From: Streptomyces sp. SAI-135
GTDB taxonomy: Bacteria; Actinomycetota; Actinomycetes; Streptomycetales; Streptomycetaceae
Assembly (NCBI RefSeq): GCF_029893805.1
Contig: NZ_JARXYP010000002.1
Coordinates: 4,340,001-4,404,000, forward strand
Direction: 5' to 3'
Length of the DNA: 64,000 bases
Part shown: positions 49,113 to 57,241 of the stretch, piece by piece
Numbering within the stretch: the stretch's first letter is position 1
Layout of the letters: each line of letters begins with the position of its first letter
Translations under genes and position numbers: made by a program
The notes under the pieces: generated by a model
Database searches by the model: none
Told to the model about the DNA's origin: nothing
Seen by the model: the letters and a program-made list of their open reading frames with translations, nothing else

Positions 49113-49321
49113 CGCCGTCCAGATGACGCCGTCCGGATGACGCCCGCCCGTCGGGCCCAGGATCCGGCTGATCGGGCTCCCTTCCGGAGGGGAGCCGGGA
49201 GCCCGGTCGGTCTGCACAGCCACAACTGAACACCGACAACTGAAGAGCCCCACCGGTACAGCCACAACTGAAGAGCACAGCTACGGATGAACAGTCAGCC
49301 GTCGTCGACCGGCAGGAGGCC

Positions 49322-50572
49322 TCAGAACATGTCCGGGCACCAAGGCCGCCTGGACGTACGCAGCAGGGCGTCGGCCACCCGGCCGGCGCCCGCTCGTTCC
49401 TCCCGCACCCGCCCCAGCGCCGCGAGCCGCACCGCCGACTCGTCCCCGAGCCACAGCGTCGCGAGCTCCCGCACGTCCAGGGTCAGATCGGCGCTCGCCG
49501 AGGTCGTCGTACAGGACGCCCCGTCCGGCGAGGCCTCCAGCCGGTAGCGGCCGCCGGCCAGGCCGGACCCGTCCACGACCTCCAGCACGAGCGCGCCCTC
49601 GCCGTCGTACGTCCGCGCCTCCAGGGCCCGTACGACATCCAGGATCCGCACCCACAGCCAGTCCGCCTGCATGCTGATCCTGGCCGCCGGGGGGTTCGGC
49701 AGGAGGTGCGGGAGCAGGTCGTCCGGGGCCCGCCAGCCGCTCTTGACCTGCATGACCCAGTCGATCGAGCACAGGTAGTGCCACAGGGCCCGCTCGGCGG
49801 CGGGGCTGGAGGCGATCAGGCTCCGCACGCTCGCCGTGTTCGACGGCTGCATGGTGTCGGCCCACTTGTCGTCGACCTCGTACGCCATCAGCCCCTCGAC
49901 CGTGCCGTCCGCCGCCCGGTACACCGCGAAGAACGGCTCGGTCCACCCCGGTTCGGTGCGCACGGCCCCCGTGTTCAGCTGCCACCACCAGTCGCTTCGG
50001 CTGATCGCCCCGGGCGTGGTCCGGCGCATCCGGTCGTGCAGTTCGGGACCGAGCTTGCGTACCTCGTCGGGGTCCACCAGGTCGATACGGCCGCCGTCCA
50101 GATCCGGGCCCCGGGGGTCCAGGCCGGCGCGCGGGACGTCAACCGTCCACTCGGTGCCCGAGGTGGCGGGGCCGAAGCCGTACCGGCCGTAGATCCGGTA
50201 CTCGGCGGCGATCAGCGTGGCCAGGACGTCTCCGCGCTCCTTCGCGGCGGCGAGGTCCTGGCTCATCATGCGGGTCAGCAGACCACGCCGGCGGTGCGTG
50301 GCGGTCACGGTGACGGCGGAGATCGCGTCGGCCGGCACGAGCCCGCCCCCGACCGCGGTGACCTCCTGGGCGAACGACCGGAAGGTCGCCACGCAACGGT
50401 CCCCCTCGAAGGCGCCGATGAAGCGACCGGGCTCGAACTGCGCCCTGCGTGCCTCCAGCTCCGCCGTCGGCACGACGGGCTCCCGCAGGAACCCGGCCCG
50501 CACGGCACGCAGCCACTCGGGGTACTCGGCCTCGGTGACCGGACGGACGTCGATGTCGGCTGGGGCGCTCAT
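49322..50572 (-). CDS. Eis-type GNAT acetyltransferase
   Basis: 416 residues from ATG 50572, the usual Eis length. The N-terminal GNAT domain includes AISAVTVTATHRRRGLLTRM with the acetyl-CoA-binding R-R-x-G-L-L. The middle domain has TTPGAISRSDWWWQLNTGAV. The C-terminal sterol-carrier-like domain ends in RPWCPDMF, whose free carboxylate acts as the catalytic base in Eis proteins. Eis enzymes acetylate aminoglycosides at many sites; in streptomycetes they are widespread, and the natural substrate is unknown. Confidence 0.88.
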   Translation of the reverse strand: MSAPADIDVRPVTEAEYPEWLRAVRAGFLREPVVPTAELEARRAQFEPGRFIGAFEGDRCVATFRSFAQEVTAVGGGLVPADAISAVTVTATHRRRGLLTRMMSQDLAAAKERGDVLATLIAAEYRIYGRYGFGPATSGTEWTVDVPRAGLDPRGPDLDGGRIDLVDPDEVRKLGPELHDRMRRTTPGAISRSDWWWQLNTGAVRTEPGWTEPFFAVYRAADGTVEGLMAYEVDDKWADTMQPSNTASVRSLIASSPAAERALWHYLCSIDWVMQVKSGWRAPDDLLPHLLPNPPAARISMQADWLWVRILDVVRALEARTYDGEGALVLEVVDGSGLAGGRYRLEASPDGASCTTTSASADLTLDVRELATLWLGDESAVRLAALGRVREERAGAGRVADALLRTSRRPWCPDMF

Positions 50573-50640
50573 GGGGCCACGGTAGGCGGGCGGGTCGGGA
50601 GTGTCGCGCGGTTTTTCCGCACCCCCGGACGGCAGCTCGG

Positions 50641-51264
50641 TCAGGTCAGCAGGTCCTCCACCTGCGCCTCCCCCTCCCGGTACCGTCGTGCGATCTCCCC
50701 GCTGCACTCGTCCGCCGTCCGCTGCAGCCGCTGCCGGCGTCCCGAGACCTGCTGCTCGTACCGCACGAGCCGGCCCATCGCGGTGCTCAGTTCCAGGTCG
50801 GTCCGGGCGGACAGGTCGGACAGCTCCACCTCGGCGAGCATCTCCGCGGCCAGCAGGCGGTACTCCTCGCTGTGCGGGGTGCCCAGTCGGACGTGGCGGG
50901 CCGAGGAGCGGTGCCGGGCCGGGGCGTCGGTGAGGATCTCCGGGAGCCGCTCGACCACGGAGGCCTCCGGCAGCCGCTCGGGCACCGGACCCGCCGGGGA
51001 CCGGCGGAGCAGCTCCGCGCGGAGGATGTCGATACGGCCCTGCAACAGCCGCCGTACATAACTGAGGTCGGCCTCGTCCCGCTGGGCGTCCCTGCGCAGG
51101 GTGCGCAGTTCGGGCAGGCTCAGCGTGGCGAGATCCTGCTCGGGTGGGCCGGGCGGCAGCAGCGGGCTGTCCGTGCGCTGCGCCGGCGGCCGGAGTGGCT
51201 CCGGTTCCGCCCCGTGGGCAACGCGGACGGGCCCGGAATGCTGCCCGGTACTCGGTGTGCTCAT
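50641..51264 (-). CDS. rsiG: RsiG, c-di-GMP-dependent anti-sigma factor for WhiG
   Basis: 207 residues. Two exact copies of the RsiG signature E-x3-S-x2-R-x3-Q-x3-D are present: E64-S68-R71-Q75-D79 and E170-S174-R177-Q181-D185. In Streptomyces venezuelae these motifs on two antiparallel helices bind a c-di-GMP dimer, and the complex holds sigma WhiG inactive until sporulation (established work). The first 45 residues are Pro-rich and probably flexible. No whiG is in the window, which is normal. Placed between an Eis-type gene and dtd. Confidence 0.9.
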   Translation of the reverse strand: MSTPSTGQHSGPVRVAHGAEPEPLRPPAQRTDSPLLPPGPPEQDLATLSLPELRTLRRDAQRDEADLSYVRRLLQGRIDILRAELLRRSPAGPVPERLPEASVVERLPEILTDAPARHRSSARHVRLGTPHSEEYRLLAAEMLAEVELSDLSARTDLELSTAMGRLVRYEQQVSGRRQRLQRTADECSGEIARRYREGEAQVEDLLT

Positions 51265-51432
51265 GCGCCTCTACCGTCCCCTCGACCGGCGTGTGGAAGC
51301 ATCGTGCCACCCCAAGTGGGCCCTATGTGACCGAGTGCCCCCGAACGGCCCCGAACAGCCCCAGATGGGGGGTTAAGGATCACGTGCAAACCCGGGCACG
51401 GGCGCTTCCCGCGGGACCGGCATGATGGGCGC

Positions 51433-51858
51433 ATGCGTGCAGTGGTACAGCGGGTGGACGGCGCGAGCGTCGTCGTCGACGGGGAGACGGTCGGGGAGAT
51501 CAGCGGCGAGGGGCTGTGCGTCCTCGTCGGGGTCACCCATGAGGACACCAAGGAGAAGGCGGCCCAACTCGCCCGCAAACTCTGGTCGGTGCGGATGCTG
51601 CACGACGAGAAGTCGTGCAGCGACATCGACGCCCCGCTGCTGGTGATCAGCCAGTTCACCCTCTACGGCGACGCCCGCAAGGGCCGCCGCCCCACCTGGA
51701 ACGCGGCCGCCCCCGGCGACATCGCCGAGCCCCTCGTGGACGAGGTCGTCGCCCAGCTCCGTGCCCTGGGCGCGACGGTGGCCACCGGCCGCTTCGGCGC
51801 CCGGATGCGGGTGTCCCTGACCAACGACGGCCCCTTCACGGTCCTGCTGGAGATGTGA
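51433..51858 (+). CDS. dtd: D-aminoacyl-tRNA deacylase
   Basis: 141 residues starting MRAVVQRVDGASVVVDGETV. Motif VISQFTLYGDARKGRRP carries the catalytic S-Q-F-T-L, and the C-terminal SLTNDGPFTVLLE holds the T/N-x-G-P motif. It removes D-amino acids (and glycine) misattached to tRNA in the cytoplasm. Length as usual. Its stop overlaps by 4 bases a 61-residue reading frame. Confidence 0.95.
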   Translation: MRAVVQRVDGASVVVDGETVGEISGEGLCVLVGVTHEDTKEKAAQLARKLWSVRMLHDEKSCSDIDAPLLVISQFTLYGDARKGRRPTWNAAAPGDIAEPLVDEVVAQLRALGATVATGRFGARMRVSLTNDGPFTVLLEM

Positions 51859-52040
51859 CCCCTCACGGTCCGGCCGGCGAGGACCAGTTCGCCGGGGTGA
51901 TCAGGGCGGTACTGGTCCCGGCGAAGGCGGGCGCGGACGTGGTCTGCCGGGTCGGCACCCGGCTGCCACCGGGTACCGACCCGGCCCACCAGGACTCGGT
52001 GTGGGTGATGCTGGACGGCGCCGGCGAGAACTGCGCGTGA
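51855..52040 (+). CDS. Possible small protein coupled to dtd
   Basis: 61 residues from GTG 51855, overlapping the dtd stop (GTGA). Sequence MTPHGPAGEDQFAGVIRAVL followed by VCRVGTRLPPGTDPAHQDSV and a Cys near the end (ENCA). No family recognised. The overlap and the lack of any other good frame favour it being real. It converges on the ygfZ gene. Confidence 0.45.
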   Translation: MTPHGPAGEDQFAGVIRAVLVPAKAGADVVCRVGTRLPPGTDPAHQDSVWVMLDGAGENCA

Positions 52041-52062
52041 CGCGTCCTGCCGTCCTGTCGTC

Positions 52063-53028
52063 CTACGGCTCCACGACGACTTCCTGGGCCGCGGCCGTGG
52101 TGTCGGCGACGAGCCGCGCGTCCAGGGGGACGTTCCGCTTGACCAGGGCGAGCGCGACCGGGCCGAGCTCGTGGTGCCGTACGGACGTCGTCACGAAACC
52201 GATCTTGCGGCCCTCGGCGCCCTCGTCCGCGAGCCGGATGTCGGCGCCGGCGGGCGGCAGATGGACCTCGCTGCCGTCCAGGTGCAGGAAGACCAGGCGC
52301 CGCGGCGGCTTGCCCAGGTTCTGGACGCGGGCGACGGTCTCCTGGCCGCGGTAGCAGCCCTTCTGGAGATGGACGGCCGTACCGATCCAGCCCAGCTCGT
52401 GCGGGATGGTGCGGTGGTCGGTCTCGAAGCCGAGGCGGGGGCGGTGGTGCTCGACGCGCAGCGCCTCGTAGGCGAGCAGCCCCGCCGCGGGGCCGGACTT
52501 CTCCGCGTACGACTCCAGGTCCGCGCGGGGCAGGAACAGATCACGGCCGTACGGCGTCTCGCGTACGACGACCCCCTCCGGCACCTCGGCGATGGAACCG
52601 GCGGGGAGGTGGACGATCGCGAACTCGTCCGTGCGGTCGGCGACCTCGACCCGGTAGAAGAACTTCATCGACTCCAGGTAGGCGATCAGCGCGCCCTGGG
52701 TGCCGGGTTCGACGTGCGCCCAGACGGTCGTGCCGTCGTCGACGAGGTACAGCGCGTGCTCGATGTGCCCGTGCGCGGAGAGGATCAGCGCCTCGGTGGC
52801 CTGGCCCGTGGGCAGGTCGCTGACGTGCTGGGTGAGCAGCAGGTGCAGCCAGCTCAGGCGGTCCTCGCCGGAGACCGACACGACCCCGCGGTGCGAGAGG
52901 TCGACGAATCCGGTGCCGTCGGCGAGGGCGCGCTGCTCGCGGAACAGGTCGCCGTAGTGCGCGGCGACGCCTTCGTCCACGCCCTCGGCGGGGACGGCGC
53001 CGGGCAGGGACAGCAGAGGGCTCTTCAT
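52063..53028 (-). CDS. ygfZ: Folate-binding YgfZ family protein
   Basis: 321 residues from ATG 53028. The hallmark KGCYRGQETVARV (about residues 222-234) with its Cys is present, along with the GcvT-like fold (DLSHRGVVSVSGEDRLSWLH; LTQHVSDLPTGQATEALILS). YgfZ uses tetrahydrofolate in building or repairing iron-sulfur clusters. Its start lies just 10 bp from the end of nur, so the two are probably cotranscribed. Confidence 0.92.
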   Translation of the reverse strand: MKSPLLSLPGAVPAEGVDEGVAAHYGDLFREQRALADGTGFVDLSHRGVVSVSGEDRLSWLHLLLTQHVSDLPTGQATEALILSAHGHIEHALYLVDDGTTVWAHVEPGTQGALIAYLESMKFFYRVEVADRTDEFAIVHLPAGSIAEVPEGVVVRETPYGRDLFLPRADLESYAEKSGPAAGLLAYEALRVEHHRPRLGFETDHRTIPHELGWIGTAVHLQKGCYRGQETVARVQNLGKPPRRLVFLHLDGSEVHLPPAGADIRLADEGAEGRKIGFVTTSVRHHELGPVALALVKRNVPLDARLVADTTAAAQEVVVEP

Positions 53029-53038
53029 ATGACTAAGC

Positions 53039-53476
53039 CTACGACTCGGTAGTTGAAGCCTTGAGAGAACAGTCCTTGCAGCGGCCGAAGATCGCGAAGT
53101 GCTTCATGTCGGTCTCGAAGCCGAACTCCTGCCGGAGCTTCGCGGTGAAGTCGGCGGCCACCTTGATGTCCGCCTCGATGACGTTCTGGCAGTCGCGGCA
53201 GACCAGGTGGATGTGGTGGTGGCGGTCGGCGAGGTGGTAGGTCGGCGCCCCGTGCCCGAGGTGGGCGTGGCTGACCAGACCGAGCTCCTCCAGGAGCTCC
53301 AGGGTCCGGTAGACCGTGGAAATGTTGACCCCCGACGCCGTCTTCTTCACTTCCGTGAGGATGTCGTCGGGGGTCGCGTGCTCCAGGGTGTCCACAGCTT
53401 CGAGGACAAGCTGGCGCTGCGGCGTCAGCCGGTAGCCGCGCTGCCTGAGGTCGCTCTTCCAGTCGGTGCTCACCAC
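53039..53476 (-). CDS. nur: Nickel-responsive Fur-family regulator Nur
   Basis: 145 residues from GTG 53476 (MVSTDWKSDLRQRGYRLTPQ). The metal ligands known from the S. coelicolor Nur structure fall at exactly the expected numbers with this start: His33, His86, His88, His90 (M-site) and His70, His72, His126 (nickel site), plus the Cys93/96 and Cys133/136 pairs. Nur with nickel represses nickel uptake and iron superoxide dismutase and allows nickel superoxide dismutase. This exact match is why I chose the longer of two adjacent GTG starts. Confidence 0.93.
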   Translation of the reverse strand: MVSTDWKSDLRQRGYRLTPQRQLVLEAVDTLEHATPDDILTEVKKTASGVNISTVYRTLELLEELGLVSHAHLGHGAPTYHLADRHHHIHLVCRDCQNVIEADIKVAADFTAKLRQEFGFETDMKHFAIFGRCKDCSLKASTTES

Positions 53477-53508
53477 ACCCGAAAGTCTAGGACCTCCCGG
53501 CGCGGGAC

Positions 53509-54084
53509 CTACTTGAAGAAGGCGATCCCGTCGTCCGGCATATCGTCGGGCAGGGCCTTGGCCCAGCGCTCGACCTCTTCCGGGGTGACGACCTTCTTCA
53601 GGTGGGCCGACATGTAGGGGCGCAGCTCGACCTCGGGGGTCTGCTTCTCGCCGACCCACATGAGGTCGCTCTTGACGTAGCCGTACAGGCGCTTGCCGCC
53701 GCTGTACGGCCCCGAGGCGGCCGTCCGCGCGACGGCGTCGGTCACCAGGTCGATCTGCGGCTTCTGGTCGGCCATCTCGCCGTACCAGATCTCGACGACA
53801 CCGTCGTCGCGGACCATCGTCACCTCGACCTTGCGGTCGGAGTCGATGCGCCAGAAGCCGTGCTCGGTCTCCAGCGGACGGACCTTGTTGCCGTCGTTGT
53901 CCAGGACCCAGGTGCGGGAGGCGTACTCCAGGAAGTCCCGGCCGTCGTGGCTGAAGGTCACTTCCTGGCCGAAGTTGCACTTCTCCGAGCCCGGGAAGTC
54001 GTGCACGCCCGCGCCGGCCCAGTTGCCGAGCAGGAAGGCGAGCGGGACGAGGTCCTTGTGGAGGTCGGACGGGATCTCGATCAT
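53509..54084 (-). CDS. Nitrobindin-like FABP-family heme protein
   Basis: 191 residues. The nitrobindin signature GNWAGAG is at about 20-26, and a His near the end of the barrel (YMSAHLKK) is the likely heme ligand. The beta-barrel sequence includes FGQEVTFSHDGRDFLEYASR and VEIWYGEMADQ. Nitrobindins bind heme b, scavenge nitric oxide and isomerise peroxynitrite. It is followed by nur and ygfZ in the same direction. Confidence 0.88.
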   Translation of the reverse strand: MIEIPSDLHKDLVPLAFLLGNWAGAGVHDFPGSEKCNFGQEVTFSHDGRDFLEYASRTWVLDNDGNKVRPLETEHGFWRIDSDRKVEVTMVRDDGVVEIWYGEMADQKPQIDLVTDAVARTAASGPYSGGKRLYGYVKSDLMWVGEKQTPEVELRPYMSAHLKKVVTPEEVERWAKALPDDMPDDGIAFFK

Positions 54085-54107
54085 GAGTGGCGGTTCCTAG
54101 AGGGGGG

Positions 54108-54206
54108 TCAGCGCTGGCCCTGGTACAGCTTCTTCACGGTCAGGTAGGCGAAGGCGAGAACGCCGACGCAGACCAGGACCAGCAGGGCTTCGAAGAAGAT
54201 CTCCAC
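54108..54206 (-). CDS. Single-helix membrane peptide (32 residues)
   Basis: GTG at 54206 with GAGGAG 7 bases upstream. Product MEIFFEALLVLVCVGVLAFA then YLTVKKLYQGQR: one membrane helix and a short basic tail. It lies between the nitrobindin-like gene and a membrane-protein gene, in the same direction. Too short for usual gene finding, but the ribosome site, the clean helix and the position make it credible. Function unknown. Confidence 0.65.
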   Translation of the reverse strand: MEIFFEALLVLVCVGVLAFAYLTVKKLYQGQR

Positions 54207-54298
54207 GGGGTGCTCCTCGGATGAGCGGAGTGCGGTGCATGTACACGGGCCGGGCCCCAGCTTACGCGGCCGGGGCCCGGGGGACCGTGCGGGCCTCC

Positions 54299-55396
54299 TC
54301 ACGCCAGCAGCTGGCTCTGCAGGGTCACCGTCTGCTGGAAGGGGACGGGGTTCGCGGTGCCCTTGCGGTCCTGGATCACCAGGGCGAACACGTCGCCGAC
54401 GGCCAGGTAGGCGTGCCGGGTCTGCTCGGCGCCGTACGGCTTGGGCTCGGTGTAGACGACGTGCGTGACGTCCTCGATCTGGGCCTTGGGAGGGAAGTGG
54501 TCGTCGGAGACCGAGTCGGCCGCGCCGCGCAGCTGGTAGCCGGGGCCGCCGTAAGGGGCGATCTGGCCGGTGAGCTCGTCGACGACGGTCGCGGTGTCGA
54601 ACTGGAGCAGGTAGATCCGGGTGCGGGTGCCGTCGGCGGTGCTCCAGCCGCGGGCCGTGATGTGGCGCAGCCCGTACTCGGTGAACTTCTGCGCCAGCTC
54701 CTCGCGGTCCTCCTTCGCCCCGAACTCCGCGAGGAAGTCCTTCGTCGGGAGCCAGCCGTCGGTTCCGCGCAGCGCCGCGTCCGTCGTCGCCCCCTTCGGC
54801 GCGGGCAGCACCAGCGCACGCAGGTCCGCGTAGTGGGTGCCGGTCCTGTTCTCCTCGGCGAGCGGCCCGGGACTGCCCTTGGGCAGCGGCGGCTTCGTGA
54901 GCGTGGGATACGCCCACCGCCCGTCGGACACGGTCCCGAGGCCGGGGACATCGGTCCGCTCCATCCCCGCGATCCCGTACGCCGTCCCGGCCCCCACGAC
55001 CGCGAAGACGACCAGAGCGGCGGTCCAGCGCAGGGTGGCACGCAGCAGACGGCGCGACCTGAGGGGCTGCGGGGCGGTGAGGGGGGCCGGGGGGAGGTCC
55101 GGTGCGGCCATGGGGGCGGGCACGGTGACGGCCACGGGGTCGGGCCCGGGGGCGGGACCGGACTCGGGGTCCGGTCTGGGTGCGGGCGCGGGCCCGTCGG
55201 CGGAGACGGGCGCCGGAGCGGAGTCAGGTGCCGGCGCCGGCTGGGACGCGGGAGCGGCCCCCTCCGCTGACGTGACGGCCGACTCAGGCGCGGGGCTCCC
55301 GGCAGTCACCGTCGGCGCAGGCCCCGCGGTCTCCCCCGGTGCCTCCGCCGGGGTCGCCTTCGTCCCGTGGTCGGTCTCTTCTGCCTGGTGGGTCAT
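54299..55396 (-). CDS. Membrane-anchored protein, duplicated family B (copy 1)
   Basis: 365 residues; ATG overlaps by 4 bases the stop of the upstream gene. The N-terminal ~105 residues are Pro/Ala-rich and cytosolic (PAPAPRPDPESGPAPGPDP). One membrane helix lies at ~126-147 (TAALVVFAVVGAGTAYGIAG). The exported domain has VLPAPKGATTDAALRGTDGW, RHITARGWSTADGTRTRIYL and AYLAVGDVFALVIQDRKG and ends QQTVTLQSQLLA. The protein at 57242 repeats all these motifs. No known family. Function unknown; tight operon structure suggests an envelope complex. Confidence 0.72.
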   Translation of the reverse strand: MTHQAEETDHGTKATPAEAPGETAGPAPTVTAGSPAPESAVTSAEGAAPASQPAPAPDSAPAPVSADGPAPAPRPDPESGPAPGPDPVAVTVPAPMAAPDLPPAPLTAPQPLRSRRLLRATLRWTAALVVFAVVGAGTAYGIAGMERTDVPGLGTVSDGRWAYPTLTKPPLPKGSPGPLAEENRTGTHYADLRALVLPAPKGATTDAALRGTDGWLPTKDFLAEFGAKEDREELAQKFTEYGLRHITARGWSTADGTRTRIYLLQFDTATVVDELTGQIAPYGGPGYQLRGAADSVSDDHFPPKAQIEDVTHVVYTEPKPYGAEQTRHAYLAVGDVFALVIQDRKGTANPVPFQQTVTLQSQLLA

Positions 55397-56244
55397 ACCG
55401 CCTCCCCCGGCTCCTCGATGCGGTCGAGCTGTTCGCGCAGGAACATGGCTATGCCTGTCTTCTGGAGGGGCTTCGCGCTGGTCGCGTTGAGGGTGACCAG
55501 GACGTTGCCCTGCGCGGCGACGCAATACATGGACTGGAGGCCGTTCTTGCCGTCCTTCTTGTCCGACGGCGGCAGATAGCACGCCGCGTCCTTGTGCCCC
55601 TCGATCCTCGGGCCCTCGTCGAAGATCCCGAGGGCGTCGAGGAAGCCCTGCTGGGAGCGGGCGAGGCCGCGGACCGCCGTCGTACTCGCCATCTGGGCCA
55701 GCTGGACGGTCACCACGGAGGCCTGGTCCGTGTAGACGGAGGACAGCTCCTCGGTGCTGACGTAACTGCGCATCGCGATCCCCGAGATGCGCTGCTTGTC
55801 GATCCGCTTCTCCAGCGCCTTGCGCTGGCTGCGCGGCAACCCGCTGAGCGACTCCTTCGCCAGCGCCGTCGCCCGGGCCCCGCTGAGCTGCGCGTCGGAT
55901 CCGAACTGCGCCATGTCCGGCCCCCGGCTCCAGCCGTCGGCCCCGTACGGCACGAGCATCGCGCCCAGTCCCTTCCCGGGCGCTGCCTTCGTCTCCCCGG
56001 CCTTGCTCCCCTTGGGAAACGTCCAGACAGGCGCGCCCGCGTCGCGGTTCGCGCCGTTCACGGTGACGACCGTGAAGCCCACCCCCGCCACGACGGCCCC
56101 GGCCGCCACGACCGACACGGCGATCGCGGCGATACGGCCACCTCGACGCCCGCGACCGGCAGGGACCGGTTCCGGAGCAGCCCCTTCGCTCGCCGCGCCC
56201 ACGGGGTTCGCGGCACTCTCGGCGTTCTCGGCGTTCTCGCTCAC
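55393..56244 (-). CDS. Membrane-anchored protein without duplicate in this locus
   Basis: 283 residues, GTG start overlapping the stop of the upstream gene (GTGA). One N-terminal membrane helix (~38-60, AAIAVSVVAAGAVVAGVGF), then an exported domain with SGIAMRSYVSTEELSSVYTD and VVTVQLAQMASTTAVRGLAR and a pair of Cys (CYLPPSDKK and MYCVAAQGNVLVTLNATSA). It resembles its neighbours in layout more than in sequence. Function unknown. Confidence 0.7.
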   Translation of the reverse strand: MSENAENAESAANPVGAASEGAAPEPVPAGRGRRGGRIAAIAVSVVAAGAVVAGVGFTVVTVNGANRDAGAPVWTFPKGSKAGETKAAPGKGLGAMLVPYGADGWSRGPDMAQFGSDAQLSGARATALAKESLSGLPRSQRKALEKRIDKQRISGIAMRSYVSTEELSSVYTDQASVVTVQLAQMASTTAVRGLARSQQGFLDALGIFDEGPRIEGHKDAACYLPPSDKKDGKNGLQSMYCVAAQGNVLVTLNATSAKPLQKTGIAMFLREQLDRIEEPGEAV

Positions 56245-57107
56245 AGCCGCTCCATCTGCCGCTCGGCCAGGTCCATGATTGCCTTCTTGGGGATGGGCTC
56301 GGTGTCGTAGATCCAGACCATGACCGCGACGTCGCCCCGCCACGCGTATGCCTCGGCGTAGTACTGCGGCAGGTAGCCGGGCTTGGTCTTCGGCTTGTCG
56401 TGGACGTACACCATGCCGTCCTCCGTTCCCGGAAGCGCCCAGCTCCGGGTGGCGGACTCACCGGCCGCCCAGGACTGGTTGCCCGACGTGACCTCGGAGG
56501 CCGCGAGGACCTCCTCCTGACGGAACTGGACCAACCGGACCTCGAAGTCCGCCTGACCCTTGGTCCACCCGGTGGACACCGCCCTGCGGAACTCGTCGCT
56601 GATGGCGTCGCCGAAGGCCGCGCCCGGCTTGACGTAGGTGTCCGCATACGCGGGCAGGCTCAGCCAACCGTCGACCGAGGACAGCCACACCGCCTTCTTC
56701 GTCCCGGCCGGCTTCTTCACCAGCAGCTTCCGCAGATCGCCGTCGGTCGTGACGCGGCGGTCCTGCGCGGCGGACAGCGGCTCGGGGCCGTCGCCCTTCG
56801 CCTGGGCGAGGGTCGGCTGGGAGAGCGAGGGCAGCGGGGTGGGGTCGCGGTCGGCCTGGATCAGGTATCCGCCGCAGGTCCCGGCCACGACACCCAGCAC
56901 GGCCGCGGCGGCGATCAGCAGAGTCGTACGGCCCCGGCGGCGCGGCGGCCGGGCCTCGGCCACCGGTACCGGCGCAACCGGCTCAGCCGTCGCAACCGGC
57001 GGCGTGACCGGCGTAGCCGGCTCGGCCGGCACAAACCGCTCAACCGGATCAACCGGCTCGAACCGCTCGTCGGCCCTCTCTTCGGGCACTTCCAATGCGT
57101 CCCCCAC
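56241..57107 (-). CDS. Membrane-anchored protein, duplicated family A (copy 1)
   Basis: About 288 residues; start uncertain (GTG 57107, or TTG 57095 or GTG 57089 closer to GGGGGAC). The cytosolic N-terminus is Pro/Val-rich (RFVPAEPATPVTPPVATAEP), then a membrane helix (TTLLIAAAAVLGVVAGTCGG) and an exported domain with VWLSSVDGWLSLPAYADTYV, ATRSWALPGTEDGMVYVHDK and a C-terminus AIMDLAERQMERL that is identical in the protein at 58111. A 31-bp palindrome (57113-57143) lies directly upstream. First gene of a three-gene overlapping operon. Function unknown. Confidence 0.7.
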   Translation of the reverse strand: MGDALEVPEERADERFEPVDPVERFVPAEPATPVTPPVATAEPVAPVPVAEARPPRRRGRTTLLIAAAAVLGVVAGTCGGYLIQADRDPTPLPSLSQPTLAQAKGDGPEPLSAAQDRRVTTDGDLRKLLVKKPAGTKKAVWLSSVDGWLSLPAYADTYVKPGAAFGDAISDEFRRAVSTGWTKGQADFEVRLVQFRQEEVLAASEVTSGNQSWAAGESATRSWALPGTEDGMVYVHDKPKTKPGYLPQYYAEAYAWRGDVAVMVWIYDTEPIPKKAIMDLAERQMERL

Positions 57108-57112
57108 AAAGC

Positions 57113-57143
57113 GTGAAGCGCGCATTCCGTATGCGCGCTTCAC
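57113..57143. promoter_or_regulatory. 31-bp palindrome with perfect 13-bp arms
   Basis: GTGAAGCGCGCAT (57113-57125) and ATGCGCGCTTCAC (57131-57143) around TCCGT. It lies just upstream of the start of the gene ending at 56241, so it could be an operator, an attenuator-type RNA hairpin, or the terminator of the gene pair to its right. Confidence 0.55.
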
Positions 57144-57241
57144 AGGAGACCTTCGGTCAATCCCCAGAGTTGTACGGAGGGTTGATCACGATCCGGACAC
57201 ATCCGCAACGCGCCCGAACCGAACCGCATCCGCGGCACGCC

